From the NCBI GenBank assembly GCA_964569315.1, contig CAZMUZ010000058.1:1-22802 (forward strand): DNA of 22,802 nucleotides, given 5' to 3'. A model generated the notes under the pieces. It was not told the origin of the DNA. It made no database searches and saw only the letters and a list, made by a program, of their open reading frames with translations. Position 1 is the first letter of the stretch; each line of letters opens with the position of its first letter. Positions 9,943 to 18,647 of the stretch are shown here, in pieces. This DNA comes from CADEFF01 sp964569315 (GTDB lineage Bacteria; Pseudomonadota; Alphaproteobacteria; Dongiales; Dongiaceae). The position numbers and the translations under genes were made by a program.

Positions 9943-10962
9943 ATGACCGGCGCCGGTTACGCGATTTTCTTCTTTGTCCTTCTGGGGTTGAGCGCGATCG
10001 GCTGCGGGCTCGCCCGCGCGGCGCTGCGCCGCTTCGCGGTGCTGGACCAGCCGAACGAACGCAGCAACCACCGGACGCCCGTGCCGCGCGGCGCCGGGCT
10101 GGTGCTGGTGCCGCTGCTGCTGGCGGGCTTCGCCCTCGCCCCGCTGCTCGACCCCGCCGCAATGGGCCTGCCGGGCGCCATCCTGATCGGCGCGATCCTG
10201 CTCGCCGCCATCTCCTGGTGGGACGATCTGCGGGGCCTGGGGGCGCTGCCGCGGCTTGCCGTCCAGGCCGCCGCCGTGCTGCTCGGCCTCGCCACGCTGC
10301 TGCACCGGCCGCCGGTCTTCCAGGGGCTGCTGCCGCAACCGCTCGATCTCGCGCTCGCCGGCCTCGCCTGGGTCTGGTTCGTCAACCTCTTCAATTTCAT
10401 GGATGGCAGCGACGCCATGGCCGGCACCGAGACGACGATGATCGGCGCCGGCCTCGCCCTCGTCGCCTTCGAGCTCGGCGGGAGCGGCCTCACCCCGCTG
10501 CATGGGCTGGCGCTTGCCGCCGCGGCGCTCGGATTTCTCGTCTGGAACCGGCCGCCGGCGAAGCTCTTCCTCGGCGACGTCGGCAGCGTGCCGCTCGGCT
10601 ATCTCGTCGGCTGGCTCCTGCTCGTCGCAGCGAGCGAGGGGGCCTGGGCCGCGGCGCTGATCCTGCCGGCCTACTATCTCGCCGACAGCGGCGTCACGCT
10701 CGCGCGCCGCTGCTGGCGCCGCGCGCCGATCCTCGAGGCCCATAGCGAGCATTTCTATCAGCAGGCGATCCGCCATGGCCGCAGTCACGGCAAGGTCGCG
10801 CTTGCCGTGCTGATCGCCGATCTCGCGCTTGTCGGGTTTGCCTTCGGCGCGATGCGGGAGGAGCCGTTCGTCGCGCTCGGCGGTGCAGCGCTCGTCTGCT
10901 GGCTGCTGATTCGCGTGCTCGCCCGGCCGCCCGGTTCCGTCAAGCCGCGTTTCGGCGGCTGA
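9943..10962 (+). CDS. Undecaprenyl-phosphate HexNAc-1-phosphate transferase (WecA/WbpL type)
   Basis: A polytopic membrane enzyme of the MraY/WecA/TagO superfamily, which moves a HexNAc-1-phosphate from UDP to undecaprenyl phosphate, the first step of lipid-linked glycan assembly. The 339 residues are mostly hydrophobic helices. Family motifs are RSNHRTPVPRGAG at 40-52, the acidic pair DD at 94-95 in SWWDDLRGLG, NFMDGSD at 151-157, KLFLGDVGS at 207-215, and the histidine loop HSEHFYQQAIRHGRSHGKV from 267. The histidine loop and the NF-DGSD form are closest to WbpL/WbcO-like initiators of O-antigen. The UDP-sugar is not determinable from sequence. A GGAG lies only two bases before the ATG and TATAAA at 9929-9934, so the leader is unusually compact. 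The dehydratase gene starts 112 bp downstream. Confidence 0.93.
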   Translation: MTGAGYAIFFFVLLGLSAIGCGLARAALRRFAVLDQPNERSNHRTPVPRGAGLVLVPLLLAGFALAPLLDPAAMGLPGAILIGAILLAAISWWDDLRGLGALPRLAVQAAAVLLGLATLLHRPPVFQGLLPQPLDLALAGLAWVWFVNLFNFMDGSDAMAGTETTMIGAGLALVAFELGGSGLTPLHGLALAAAALGFLVWNRPPAKLFLGDVGSVPLGYLVGWLLLVAASEGAWAAALILPAYYLADSGVTLARRCWRRAPILEAHSEHFYQQAIRHGRSHGKVALAVLIADLALVGFAFGAMREEPFVALGGAALVCWLLIRVLARPPGSVKPRFGG

Positions 10963-11051
10963 CCGCCCGCGCCGGCGCACAAATCCGCCGCTTCGCCCGG
11001 CGCCGCCGGGCCGAGGCTGGCGCAAGCTCGCCCGGCGCGCTAAGTAGGTCG

Positions 11052-11070
11052 CCTTTCCGACCGCGGAAGG
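11052..11070 (+). promoter_or_regulatory. Hairpin covering the Shine-Dalgarno of the dehydratase gene
   Basis: CCTTTCCG at 11052-11059 can pair with CGGAAGG at 11064-11070 with one bulged base and a 4-base loop. The GGAAGG in its right arm is the apparent ribosome binding site for the ATG at 11075. Such pairing could lower translation; this is inference from base complementarity only. Confidence 0.25.
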
Positions 11071-11074
11071 GTCG

Positions 11075-13005
11075 ATGGCTACCCGTTCACCTTTCGCCGG
11101 CCGCGCCGGCATCACGCTGCTGCATGACGTGGCGATGGCGGCGATCTCCTTCCCGCTCTCGCTCTATCTCCGGCTCGGCGAGAATTTCTGGCTGCTCGCC
11201 GAACGCTTCTTCTGGCTCGGCTTCGCGCTTTTCACCGGTCTCGCGGCGATCGTCTTCGCGCTCGTCGGGCCCTATCGCAATGTCTGGCGCTACGCCTCGA
11301 TGATGGACCTGACGGCGATCCTGCGCGCCGTCAGCCTCACCATCCTGCTCTTCCTGCCGCTCCTCTTCCTGGCGAACCGGCTCTACGGCTTTCCGCGCTC
11401 GGCGCTCGTCATCAACTGGTTCGTGCTGCTGTTCCTGCTGGGCGCGCCGCGCTTCGCCTACCGGCTCCTCAAGGACCGCAGCCTCGCCAATCTCTTCGAG
11501 CGTGAGCGCGCGGGGCTGAGCAACGTGCTCCTCGTCGGCGCCGGCGACGCGGCCGAGCTTTTCGTGCGCGAGATGCGCCGCGATCCGGCCTCGGCCTACC
11601 GCATCGTCGCCATCCTCGACGAGGATGGCGGCCGGATCGGCCGACGCATCCAGGGCATCGAGGTCGTGGGCGGCCTCGCCGACGCGGAAACCGCGATCGA
11701 ACGGCTGCGACGACGAGGGCTCGCCCCGCAGCGCCTGATCCTGACCGAGGACCTCTCCCGCGAACGGATCGAGGCGCTGCTCGCGATCGCGGAGGCGAAC
11801 GGCCTCAGCCTCGCGCGGCTGCCCCGCCTCACCGATTTCCACGGCGGCGACGCGGCCGCGCGGCTCGCCTTGCGGCCGATCGCGATCGAGGATCTGCTCG
11901 GCCGGCCGCAGCGCGTGCTGGACCGCGCGCCCGTCGAGCGGCTGGTGGCGGGCCGGCGCGTGCTGGTGACCGGCGCCGGCGGCTCGATCGGGAGCGAGCT
12001 CTGCCGGCAGATCGCCGGCCTCGACCCGGCGCTGCTCGTGCTGCTCGACCATTCCGAATCGCTGCTCTATGCGATCCATGCGGAGCTCGCCGCGGCCCAT
12101 CCCGGCCTCGCCATCGAGCCGCAGCTCTGCGACATCCGCGACCGGCCGGCGCTCGACCGCGCGGTCGAGACCGCGAAGCCCGAGCTCGTGTTCCATGCGG
12201 CCGCACTGAAGCATCTGCCGCTCTGCGAGGCCCATCCCGGCGAGGCGGTGCGCACCAACATTCTCGGCACCCGCAACCTGGCGGCGATCTGTCGCGCGCG
12301 CGGGGTCGAGGCGATGGTGCTGATCTCGACCGACAAGGCGGTCGAGCCCGCGAGCATGCTGGGCGCGACCAAGCGCCTCGCCGAGCGCTACTGCCAGGCG
12401 CTCGATGCGAGCGTCGGCGCCGGCACGCGCTTCGCCATCGTGCGGTTCGGCAATGTGCTCGGCTCCTCGGGCTCGGTGGTGCCGCTCTTCCAGGCGCAGC
12501 TTGCGCGCGGCGGGCCGCTGACCGTGACGGATGCCGCGGTCGAACGCTTCTTCATGACCGTTGCGGAAGCGGTCGAGCTGGTGCTGCAGGCCTCCGCCTT
12601 CGCCGTGGGCGGCGGCAGGCGGGGCGCAATCCTGGTGCTGGAGATGGGGCGGGCGGTCAGGATCGTCGACCTCGCGCGCCAGATGATCCGGCTTGCCGGC
12701 AAGACCCCCGGCCGCGACGTCGAGATCCGCTTCACCGGCCTCCGGCCCGGCGAGAAGCTGACCGAACGGCTGTTCGGCGCGGCGGAGCGGCCCGAACCCA
12801 CCGGCCTGCCCGACATTCTCCAGACCGCCGCCGCCCCCGCCGACCTTGTTGCGCTCGAGCGCGAGCTGGATGGGCTCGACGCGCTCGCCCGCGCCGGCGA
12901 CGAGGATGCGATCCGGCAGGCGCTGCGGCGGCTGCTTCCCGACTATGCGATCCCCGGCGCGGCACCCGCCGCAATTTCCCCTTCGGCAGCAGCAAGGTTC
13001 CCGGC

Positions 13006-13009
<4 letters not shown>
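11075..13009 (+). CDS. Membrane-bound UDP-sugar 4,6-dehydratase/epimerase (CapD/WbpM/PglF type)
   Basis: A 644-residue nucleotide-sugar-modifying enzyme. Residues 1 to ~130 carry about four transmembrane helices, ~145-270 a first Rossmann-like domain (SNVLLVGAGDAAELFVREM), and 290 onward an extended short-chain dehydrogenase domain with TGAGGSIGSELC at 299-310. In WbpM and PglF this domain makes UDP-4-keto-6-deoxy-GlcNAc, a precursor of modified amino sugars. The catalytic STDK is intact at 418-421. The position four before the conserved lysine (K433) is usually Met in this group but is Leu429 here, in SMLGATK, with Met at 428. LRPGEKLTE is typical of the C-terminal region. Its last four bases (ATGA) overlap the purH start, so the two genes are probably translationally coupled. 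The reaction is inferred from the family; the substrate is unproven. Confidence 0.92.
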
Positions 13010-14586
<1,577 letters not shown>

Positions 14587-14604
14587 TGCGGAGGCCGCCG
14601 ACGG

Positions 14605-14633
14605 CCTCATCCTTCGACAGGCTCAGGATGAGG
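14605..14633. repeat. Palindrome P1, left copy
   Basis: A perfect 9-bp stem, CCTCATCCT/AGGATGAGG, around the 11-base loop TCGACAGGCTC. It begins 18 bases after the purH stop and could act as its terminator hairpin. Sequences of this type (CTTCGACAGGCTCAG between short inverted arms) are, from memory, widespread intergenic palindromes in alphaproteobacteria. An identical copy is at 18155-18183. Confidence 0.8.
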
Positions 14634-14691
14634 AAGCTGGTTTTCGCGGGAAAGAGACTCCGCCTGCGTCGACCGTTCCTGCTCCCTCGTC

Positions 14692-14714
14692 ATGCTCGGG
14701 CTCGACCCGAGCAT
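14692..14714. repeat. Palindrome P2, left copy
   Basis: A 9-bp stem, ATGCTCGGG/CCCGAGCAT, with a 5-base loop. The right copy at 18205-18227 differs by one loop base. Its core CTCGGG...CCCGAG recurs in inverse orientation as P3. Confidence 0.8.
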
Positions 14715-14774
14715 CCATGCTTCGGCGCGACTCCGGAGCCACCGACCCGTCACCTCGCATCGGCGGGATGGACT

Positions 14775-14791
14775 CTCGGGTCAAGCCCGAG
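14775..14791. repeat. Palindrome P3, left copy (inverse of P2 core)
   Basis: CTCGGG/CCCGAG with the loop TCAAG. Read on the opposite strand it repeats the P2 core including its loop (CTTGA). The right copy at 18287-18307 has a longer 8-bp stem, CCCTCGGG/CCCGAGGG. Confidence 0.75.
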
Positions 14792-14844
14792 GGTGACGGT
14801 GGCTATGCCCTGCCGCCGTCGCATCATCACCCCCGAATAATGTC

Positions 14845-14871
14845 CTCATGCTGAGCCTGTCGAAGCATGAG
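14845..14871. repeat. Palindrome P4, left copy (inverse of P1)
   Basis: CTCATGCT/AGCATGAG around an 11-base loop. Read on the opposite strand it is P1 with the single C/G pair of the stem switched, so P1 and P4 face each other. An identical copy is at 18355-18381. Confidence 0.8.
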
Positions 14872-14982
14872 CCCGGCAATGATGCGGATCGCGTCGTCGA
14901 TCGCCGAAGCCGCGCCTCTGCGCCGGATCCGCCCGCAGACTCGCATGACGTCGAAATAGCGCCCGCCGGTTCGATCCGGACA

Positions 14983-15483
14983 TCAAGGCCTGACGGCCGT
15001 TACCTCGATCTCGACAAGAAAGCCAGGATTGGCAAGCCCGGCGACCTGCACGACCGACCGTGACGGCAGGTTGGGCTGCGCTTGCGTGCCGAAGAACTGC
15101 GTATAGCCTTCCATGAAGCCGGCAAAATCCATCCTGCCGCCCTGGGCGGGGTCGCCGACCAGGAATACCTGCATCTTGATCACATCGCCCATCTCGAGGC
15201 CAAGCCGCTTCAGCGTCCTGTCGACGGACTTGAACACCGATTCCGTCTGGGTCCTGGTATCGCCATAGGCGGCAAGCGAGTTCTTCTCGGCGCTTTCGTC
15301 GACGACGGGAGGCACCGCGCCGCTGACATAGACGGTGGTCTTGCCGGCCGGCACCTCGACGGCCTGTGCGATCGGGAAATCCGAATCGGGAATCTTGTGA
15401 CGCACGATATCCTGCGCCGTCGCACTGCCGGCCCACAAGAATCCGGCCGCGAGCATGGCGGCGCTGACCCGCAATCGGTTCAT
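14983..15483 (-). CDS. Exported RidA-family (YjgF/YER057c/UK114) protein
   Basis: RidA proteins are small trimeric enzymes that hydrolyse reactive imines/enamines to ketones or aldehydes and ammonia. This one has 166 residues with an N-terminal signal peptide (MNRLRVSAAM..., ATA before QD at ~24), whereas classical RidA is cytoplasmic and ~128 residues. The fold's signatures are visible: YVSGAVPP, QTESVFKSVDRTLKRLGLEMGDVIKMQVFL, and the C-terminal PSRSVVQVAGLANPGFLVEIEVTAV. Arg142 and Glu158 match Arg105 and Glu120 of E. coli RidA, so catalytic competence is likely. An insert around PVVDESAEKNSLAAYGD lengthens it. It is the last gene of the oxidase-cytochrome-RidA unit, preceded by a good Shine-Dalgarno (GGAGGAGA). 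In this context it would hydrolyse the imine made by the oxidase in the periplasm. Confidence 0.92.
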   Translation of the reverse strand: MNRLRVSAAMLAAGFLWAGSATAQDIVRHKIPDSDFPIAQAVEVPAGKTTVYVSGAVPPVVDESAEKNSLAAYGDTRTQTESVFKSVDRTLKRLGLEMGDVIKMQVFLVGDPAQGGRMDFAGFMEGYTQFFGTQAQPNLPSRSVVQVAGLANPGFLVEIEVTAVRP

Positions 15484-15584
15484 TGGTCTTCTCCTCCGCT
15501 GATGGCGACAGGCGTGGCGCGCGGCGGCGGCGTCACACCCGCTTCGAGCACGACCGCGCCGGATCGGGATTTGCGATCGATCCG

Positions 15585-16001
15585 TCAGCGAGCTTCCGCC
15601 ACGCTTTCGGCCGTAACCGCGTCTTCCTTGTAGTCATTGCCGAAGCTCGTCCGCAGATAATTGACGACGGCCGCGACCTGTTCGTCGCTCATCATTCCGC
15701 CGAGCGGCGGCATGGCTTTCAGACCATGCAGGATCACGTAGACCACATAGTCGCCGGACTCCACGTTCTCGTTCTTTGCGAGTGCCGGGTAACGGCCCGC
15801 ACCGACCGCGCCCTGCCCCTGCCCCATATGACAGGCCTGGCAAGCGTTGGCATATATTTCTTCGCCGGTTTGCTGGGAAAAGCGGTCCGACTGGCTGAGT
15901 GTAACGCCGGCCGAATCGGCAAAGGCACCCGATGCGGCAAGCGCTGCGAAAAGCGTCGTGGCGGCGGCGAGGCCGCGCAGCCGTCCGGATCGAGCGGTCA
16001 T
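15585..16001 (-). CDS. Exported class I c-type cytochrome
   Basis: A 138-residue monohaem cytochrome c. The signal peptide MTARSGRLRGLAAATTLFAALAASGAFA precedes the mature protein. Haem attachment is CQACH at residues 54-58 in EIYANACQACHMGQGQG, and the axial methionine is probably Met97 in LKAMPPLGGMMSDEQVAAVVNYLR. The frame extends 20 codons further upstream and would overlap the oxidase gene. The chosen ATG at 16001 has a strong Shine-Dalgarno and yields a standard signal peptide. Downstream of the oxidase gene by 49 bp and upstream of the RidA gene by 101 bp, it is best seen as the electron acceptor of the oxidase. Haem would be attached by the host Ccm system, not encoded here. Confidence 0.93.
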   Translation of the reverse strand: MTARSGRLRGLAAATTLFAALAASGAFADSAGVTLSQSDRFSQQTGEEIYANACQACHMGQGQGAVGAGRYPALAKNENVESGDYVVYVILHGLKAMPPLGGMMSDEQVAAVVNYLRTSFGNDYKEDAVTAESVAEAR

Positions 16002-16010
16002 GCCGATATA

Positions 16011-16016
16011 CCTCCC
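16011..16016 (-). promoter_or_regulatory. Shine-Dalgarno deciding the cytochrome start
   Basis: GGGAGG on the minus strand, 9 bases before the ATG at 16001. It supports this start over the two ATG codons further upstream in the same frame (16046 and 16061). Confidence 0.6.
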
Positions 16017-16050
16017 GAGGATGGTCAGAAAGCGTTCGATCGACATCGCA

Positions 16051-17652
16051 TCACCCCGCAACTACGCGCTGATGCAGGCGGGCGATCGCATCCAGAGACG
16101 ACAGGATCGCACCCTCCATCCAGGCCGGGATGTAGGAGGCGTGCTCTCCGGCAAGCACGATGCGCCCGTCGATCTGGCACAGATTGTCGTAATGCTCCTT
16201 GCGCGCCTCTTCGGTCCATTCCCCGGCGCAGCCGAGCGTGAAGGGCGAGCGGTGCCAGGCAACCGCGACGCCGTTTTCGAACTCGTCCTTGTATTGCGGA
16301 TGAATCTGCGAGCCGTACTCGACGGCACGTGCGACGCGTTCTTCCGGCGCCATCGACGTGAACTCGAAGGAATTCGGCCCGTTCCAGGTATAGCAGCCCA
16401 GCAGCACGCCCTTGCCGGCCTTGTTGAAATCGTTGCTGGGATAGGAAATCTGCGTTATCGGCAGATTGGTATAGCTGACGCCGCCGAAAATCAGATCGTC
16501 CTCTTCCCAGAAGCGACGTTTGAACTGCAGGCCGACCTTGACCGACGATACGTAGGGCACCGCCTCGATCGCCGCCTGCATCGGCCCGCCGACATTCATC
16601 TCGATCTGACTGAGGATGGACAGGGGAATGGTGCAGACGCACCAGTCGGCGCTTGCCTGCTGCATGGTGCCGGGCTTCTGCACGTCCTCATAGAAGGCGG
16701 TCACGCCCTGGTCGTTCTGCTCGATCTTGGTCACCTTGGCGTTGTAGGTGATGAGATCGCCGACCTCCTTGGCAAAGGCCTTGCCGATCATGTCGATGCC
16801 GCCGACCGGCTGGAACATGGTCGTCTGGAACTCGTAAAGGGCGAAGTTCGCGAGATCGCCCCACAGGCGCGAACCGAGTATCTCGGATAGCCCGATCGCA
16901 TCCCCCGGCACGGGAGCAGCATTAAGGCCGCCGCCCGGATCTTTCTGGTAGCCGCGGAACTCGGCTGAAACCATTCCCTTCGAATAGGCATAGTCCTTGT
17001 CGAGGGCGCCCCAGGATCTCAGGGCTTCGAGCAGGATCTCCTGATCTTCCTTGGTGACGGCATCCTCGAGCTTTCCCTTCTGCGTCACCTTGGCCAGCAG
17101 TTCCGAAACATGCCCCTGGAAGTCGATCTTGATGTCGCGGACGCGCTGCGGCTTGCCGCCGAACGCCTTGGCGGAATGAAGGAAGGCATTGTGGTTGAGC
17201 TGCTGGAACGGTTCGAGCGTCACGCCGAGGCGCTTGCAGTAAGCAAGCAGCCCATTGTGATGGTAGGGGATGCGCCACGGGCCGGGATTGAAATAGAGGC
17301 CCTCGTCGAATTCGCATTTCTGGGTCGCGCCGCCCAGTTCCGTATAGCTGTCGCCCCCGCGCAGCGACCAGTTGCGGCCGCCCGCACGGCCGTTATATTC
17401 CAGTATCCGTACCTTGTAGCCGGCCTGGCGCAGCTCGAGCGCGGCGGTCATGCCGGCGAGCCCCGCGCCTAGAATCAGCACCGACGCCCCCTTCGGATCG
17501 CCTTCGAGCCTGAGCGGCCCCTTGTAGCCGGATTCCGCCGCCAGCCCGAGGCTGGTCATGGCCTGGTACATCGCCACGCTTCCGGCGGTCAGGCCGATCA
17601 GCGAGAGCAGATCGCGTCGGCTGATGCCGGTCGCCCCGTCGATTTGTCCCAT
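16051..17652 (-). CDS. Tat-exported flavin-containing amine oxidase/dehydrogenase
   Basis: A 533-residue FAD enzyme of the monoamine oxidase / L-amino-acid oxidase family, oxidising a C-N bond to an imine. The N-terminus has a twin-arginine signal, SRRDLLSL at 11-18 with a hydrophobic stretch to ~38, implying export as a folded flavoprotein. The FAD site is VLILGAGLAGMTAALEL at ~58-74 with Glu at the end of the second strand (VRILE), then GRAGGRNWSLRGG. SSVKVGLQFKRRFWE (~371-383) contains the lysine that in this family sits near flavin N5. The C-terminal FAD motif is LAGEHASYIPAWMEGAILSS. A GGAGGG ribosome site precedes the ATG. NicA2, in the same family, uses cytochrome c rather than O2 and is encoded beside its cytochrome; the gene next door here suggests the same. 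The amine substrate is unknown. Confidence 0.92.
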   Translation of the reverse strand: MGQIDGATGISRRDLLSLIGLTAGSVAMYQAMTSLGLAAESGYKGPLRLEGDPKGASVLILGAGLAGMTAALELRQAGYKVRILEYNGRAGGRNWSLRGGDSYTELGGATQKCEFDEGLYFNPGPWRIPYHHNGLLAYCKRLGVTLEPFQQLNHNAFLHSAKAFGGKPQRVRDIKIDFQGHVSELLAKVTQKGKLEDAVTKEDQEILLEALRSWGALDKDYAYSKGMVSAEFRGYQKDPGGGLNAAPVPGDAIGLSEILGSRLWGDLANFALYEFQTTMFQPVGGIDMIGKAFAKEVGDLITYNAKVTKIEQNDQGVTAFYEDVQKPGTMQQASADWCVCTIPLSILSQIEMNVGGPMQAAIEAVPYVSSVKVGLQFKRRFWEEDDLIFGGVSYTNLPITQISYPSNDFNKAGKGVLLGCYTWNGPNSFEFTSMAPEERVARAVEYGSQIHPQYKDEFENGVAVAWHRSPFTLGCAGEWTEEARKEHYDNLCQIDGRIVLAGEHASYIPAWMEGAILSSLDAIARLHQRVVAG

Positions 17653-18085
17653 TCTTCCCTCCGACAGCGGGCCCCGATGCCGCTGGCCACATCAAAGGCG
17701 AGAAAGTCCGAACGCCGATCGGGCGGCGAAAGGCCTCGTCGCAAGTTCTGCGACCTGGTGCGACCTGGCGAGGCGCGCATGGCGGATCAGCCTGTGCGTT
17801 TCTCGATGCTGCAACGTCGATCGAGCGCGCATTCGGGCTCGCTGCCGGGCTTGCTGCGCAGTTCGCGGAAAGCTCGCAACGCTTCCGCACCTCTATCAGG
17901 AACCGGCGAAGGCCCGAATTGTTCCCCGGCCCGAGTTGTTCCCCGAATTGTCGCGCGCCCGGAGCTTGTCGCGCGCAAGGAAGAGTTCGCCAGGTTCGAA
18001 CCTGCGGGGTCGAGGCGCATTCCCGACCGTTCGGGCAGGAGTCTGTCGTGAGCGTTGGAGGGAAGGGAAGGGAAGCGAAGCGGCC
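17653..18085. other. About 430 bases without a recognisable gene
   Basis: Upstream of the amine oxidase gene and inside the direct repeats. Several open frames cross it on both strands, but none has a recognisable domain, plausible start signal or convincing protein composition. It should contain the promoter of the oxidase unit. The only structure seen is the short tandem repeat at 17911-17979. It could be a degraded gene, but nothing identifies which. Confidence 0.6.
17911..17979. repeat. Short degenerate tandem repeats
   Basis: A 17-bp unit, GGCCCGAATTGTTCCCC (17911-17927), is followed immediately by a copy with one change (17928-17944). Two further units of about 17-18 bases follow, GAATTGTCGCGCGCCCG (17945-17961) and GAGCTTGTCGCGCGCAAG (17962-17979), which resemble each other and share GA(A/G)-TTGT with the first pair. 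The period is close to 17 throughout. Function unknown; it could be a binding-site array or slippage debris. Confidence 0.65.
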
Positions 18086-18136
18086 CGGGCCGGCCTCGCC
18101 ATGGTCTTCGCCAGCATGCGGCATCTCCGGCACTGA
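18086..18136 (+). pseudogene. purH: Detached copy of the purH 3' end
   Basis: Reads RAGLAMVFASMRHLRH and a stop, against RAGLAMVFTGMRHFRH in the intact gene. Two of the five coding changes are silent (Leu, final His) and three change residues (Thr to Ala, Gly to Ser, Phe to Leu). Nothing upstream resembles PurH, so it is a fragment without function as a gene. It marks the left edge of the right-hand repeat copy. Confidence 0.8.
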
Positions 18137-18384
18137 GGCGGAGGCCACCGACGGCCTCATCCTTCGACAGGCTCAGGATGAGGAGGCGTCCCTGCTCCCT
18201 CGTCATGCTCGGGCTTGACCCGAGCATCCATGCTTCGTCGCGGTTCCGGCGCTAACCCACCCTTCACCTCGCGTCGGCAGGATGGACCCTCGGGTCAAGC
18301 CCGAGGGTGACGTGGTCGTGTCCTGCCGCCGTCGCATCGCCCTCAAAGAAAGTCCTCATGCTGAGCCTGTCGAAGCATGAGCCC
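18086..18384 (+). repeat. Long direct repeat, right copy
   Basis: Matches the region after and including the purH 3' end at 14536-14873. It contains the same four palindromes in order (18155-18183, 18205-18227, 18287-18307, 18355-18381). It lacks the ~45-base stretch present after P1 in the left copy. After 18384 the sequences diverge. It lies outside any gene, between the putative acquired segment and the small membrane-protein gene. Confidence 0.85.
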
Positions 18385-18444
18385 ATTGAAACGTGAGCTA
18401 CGTTCGACACGCCTAAGCACGACGGGTTTGCGTTCTAATCAGGA

Positions 18445-18615
18445 TCAACCCGCACCCCAAAGCGCGTCGAACACCTTCTTGATGTAGCGCCAACTTCTCT
18501 TCCCGAGGGGCGCTCGAGCTTTCAGGGTGTCGGTCAGAAATCTCGCGGTCAGATATGCCGCCAGGCAGATCGCCACGCCGATGGCTGCGATCTCAACGAT
18601 GCTGAACTCCTTCAC
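18445..18615 (-). CDS. Small single-helix membrane protein
   Basis: A possible 56-residue protein starting at the GTG at 18615. GAGG lies 8 bases before it, and the start falls 32 bp after the bluB stop on the same strand. It reads MKEFSIVEIAAIGVAICLAAY, then a charged part with KARAPLGKRSWRYIKKVFDALWGAG. One transmembrane helix spans about residues 6-28, with the basic C-terminal part likely cytoplasmic. The frame also runs upstream through bluB, but that part is an arginine-rich shadow. I recognise no family. Composition is less GC-rich than bluB. It may be cotranscribed with bluB; any role is unknown. Confidence 0.45.
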   Translation of the reverse strand: MKEFSIVEIAAIGVAICLAAYLTARFLTDTLKARAPLGKRSWRYIKKVFDALWGAG

Positions 18616-18647
18616 GACATCGGCCTCATGTGAGAAGTGCCGAAACT

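Larger units (their letters stand above)
14874..18085. mobile_element. Probable acquired segment between the long direct repeats
   Basis: About 3.2 kb flanked by the two copies of the purH-end repeat. It holds three minus-strand genes for an exported amine-oxidising system, plus about 430 bases without a recognisable gene. Base composition is visibly lower in GC than the neighbours: one 60-base line inside the oxidase gene (16441-16500) has 29 G or C, against 40 in a line of purH (13261-13320). No integrase, transposase or insertion sequence is seen, so the way it arrived is unknown. An insertion at the 3' end of purH, or a duplication and later recombination, would both give this structure. 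Confidence 0.5.

Noticed and set aside
8610..10745. Plus-strand frame of 711 codons crossing the dehydrogenase gene and the sugar transferase gene
   Set aside because: It runs antisense to one recognised gene, through a promoter region, then out of frame through another. That cannot be a natural protein.
14605..14871. Possible CRISPR array or IS terminal repeats after purH
   Set aside because: The palindromes are not regularly spaced identical repeats with unique spacers, and no transposase gene lies between or beside them. They fit interspersed REP-like palindromes.
17393..18160. Minus-strand open frame of 255 codons upstream of the amine oxidase
   Set aside because: It overlaps the oxidase N-terminus out of frame and reads backwards through the copied purH tail. 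No motif or start signal supports it.
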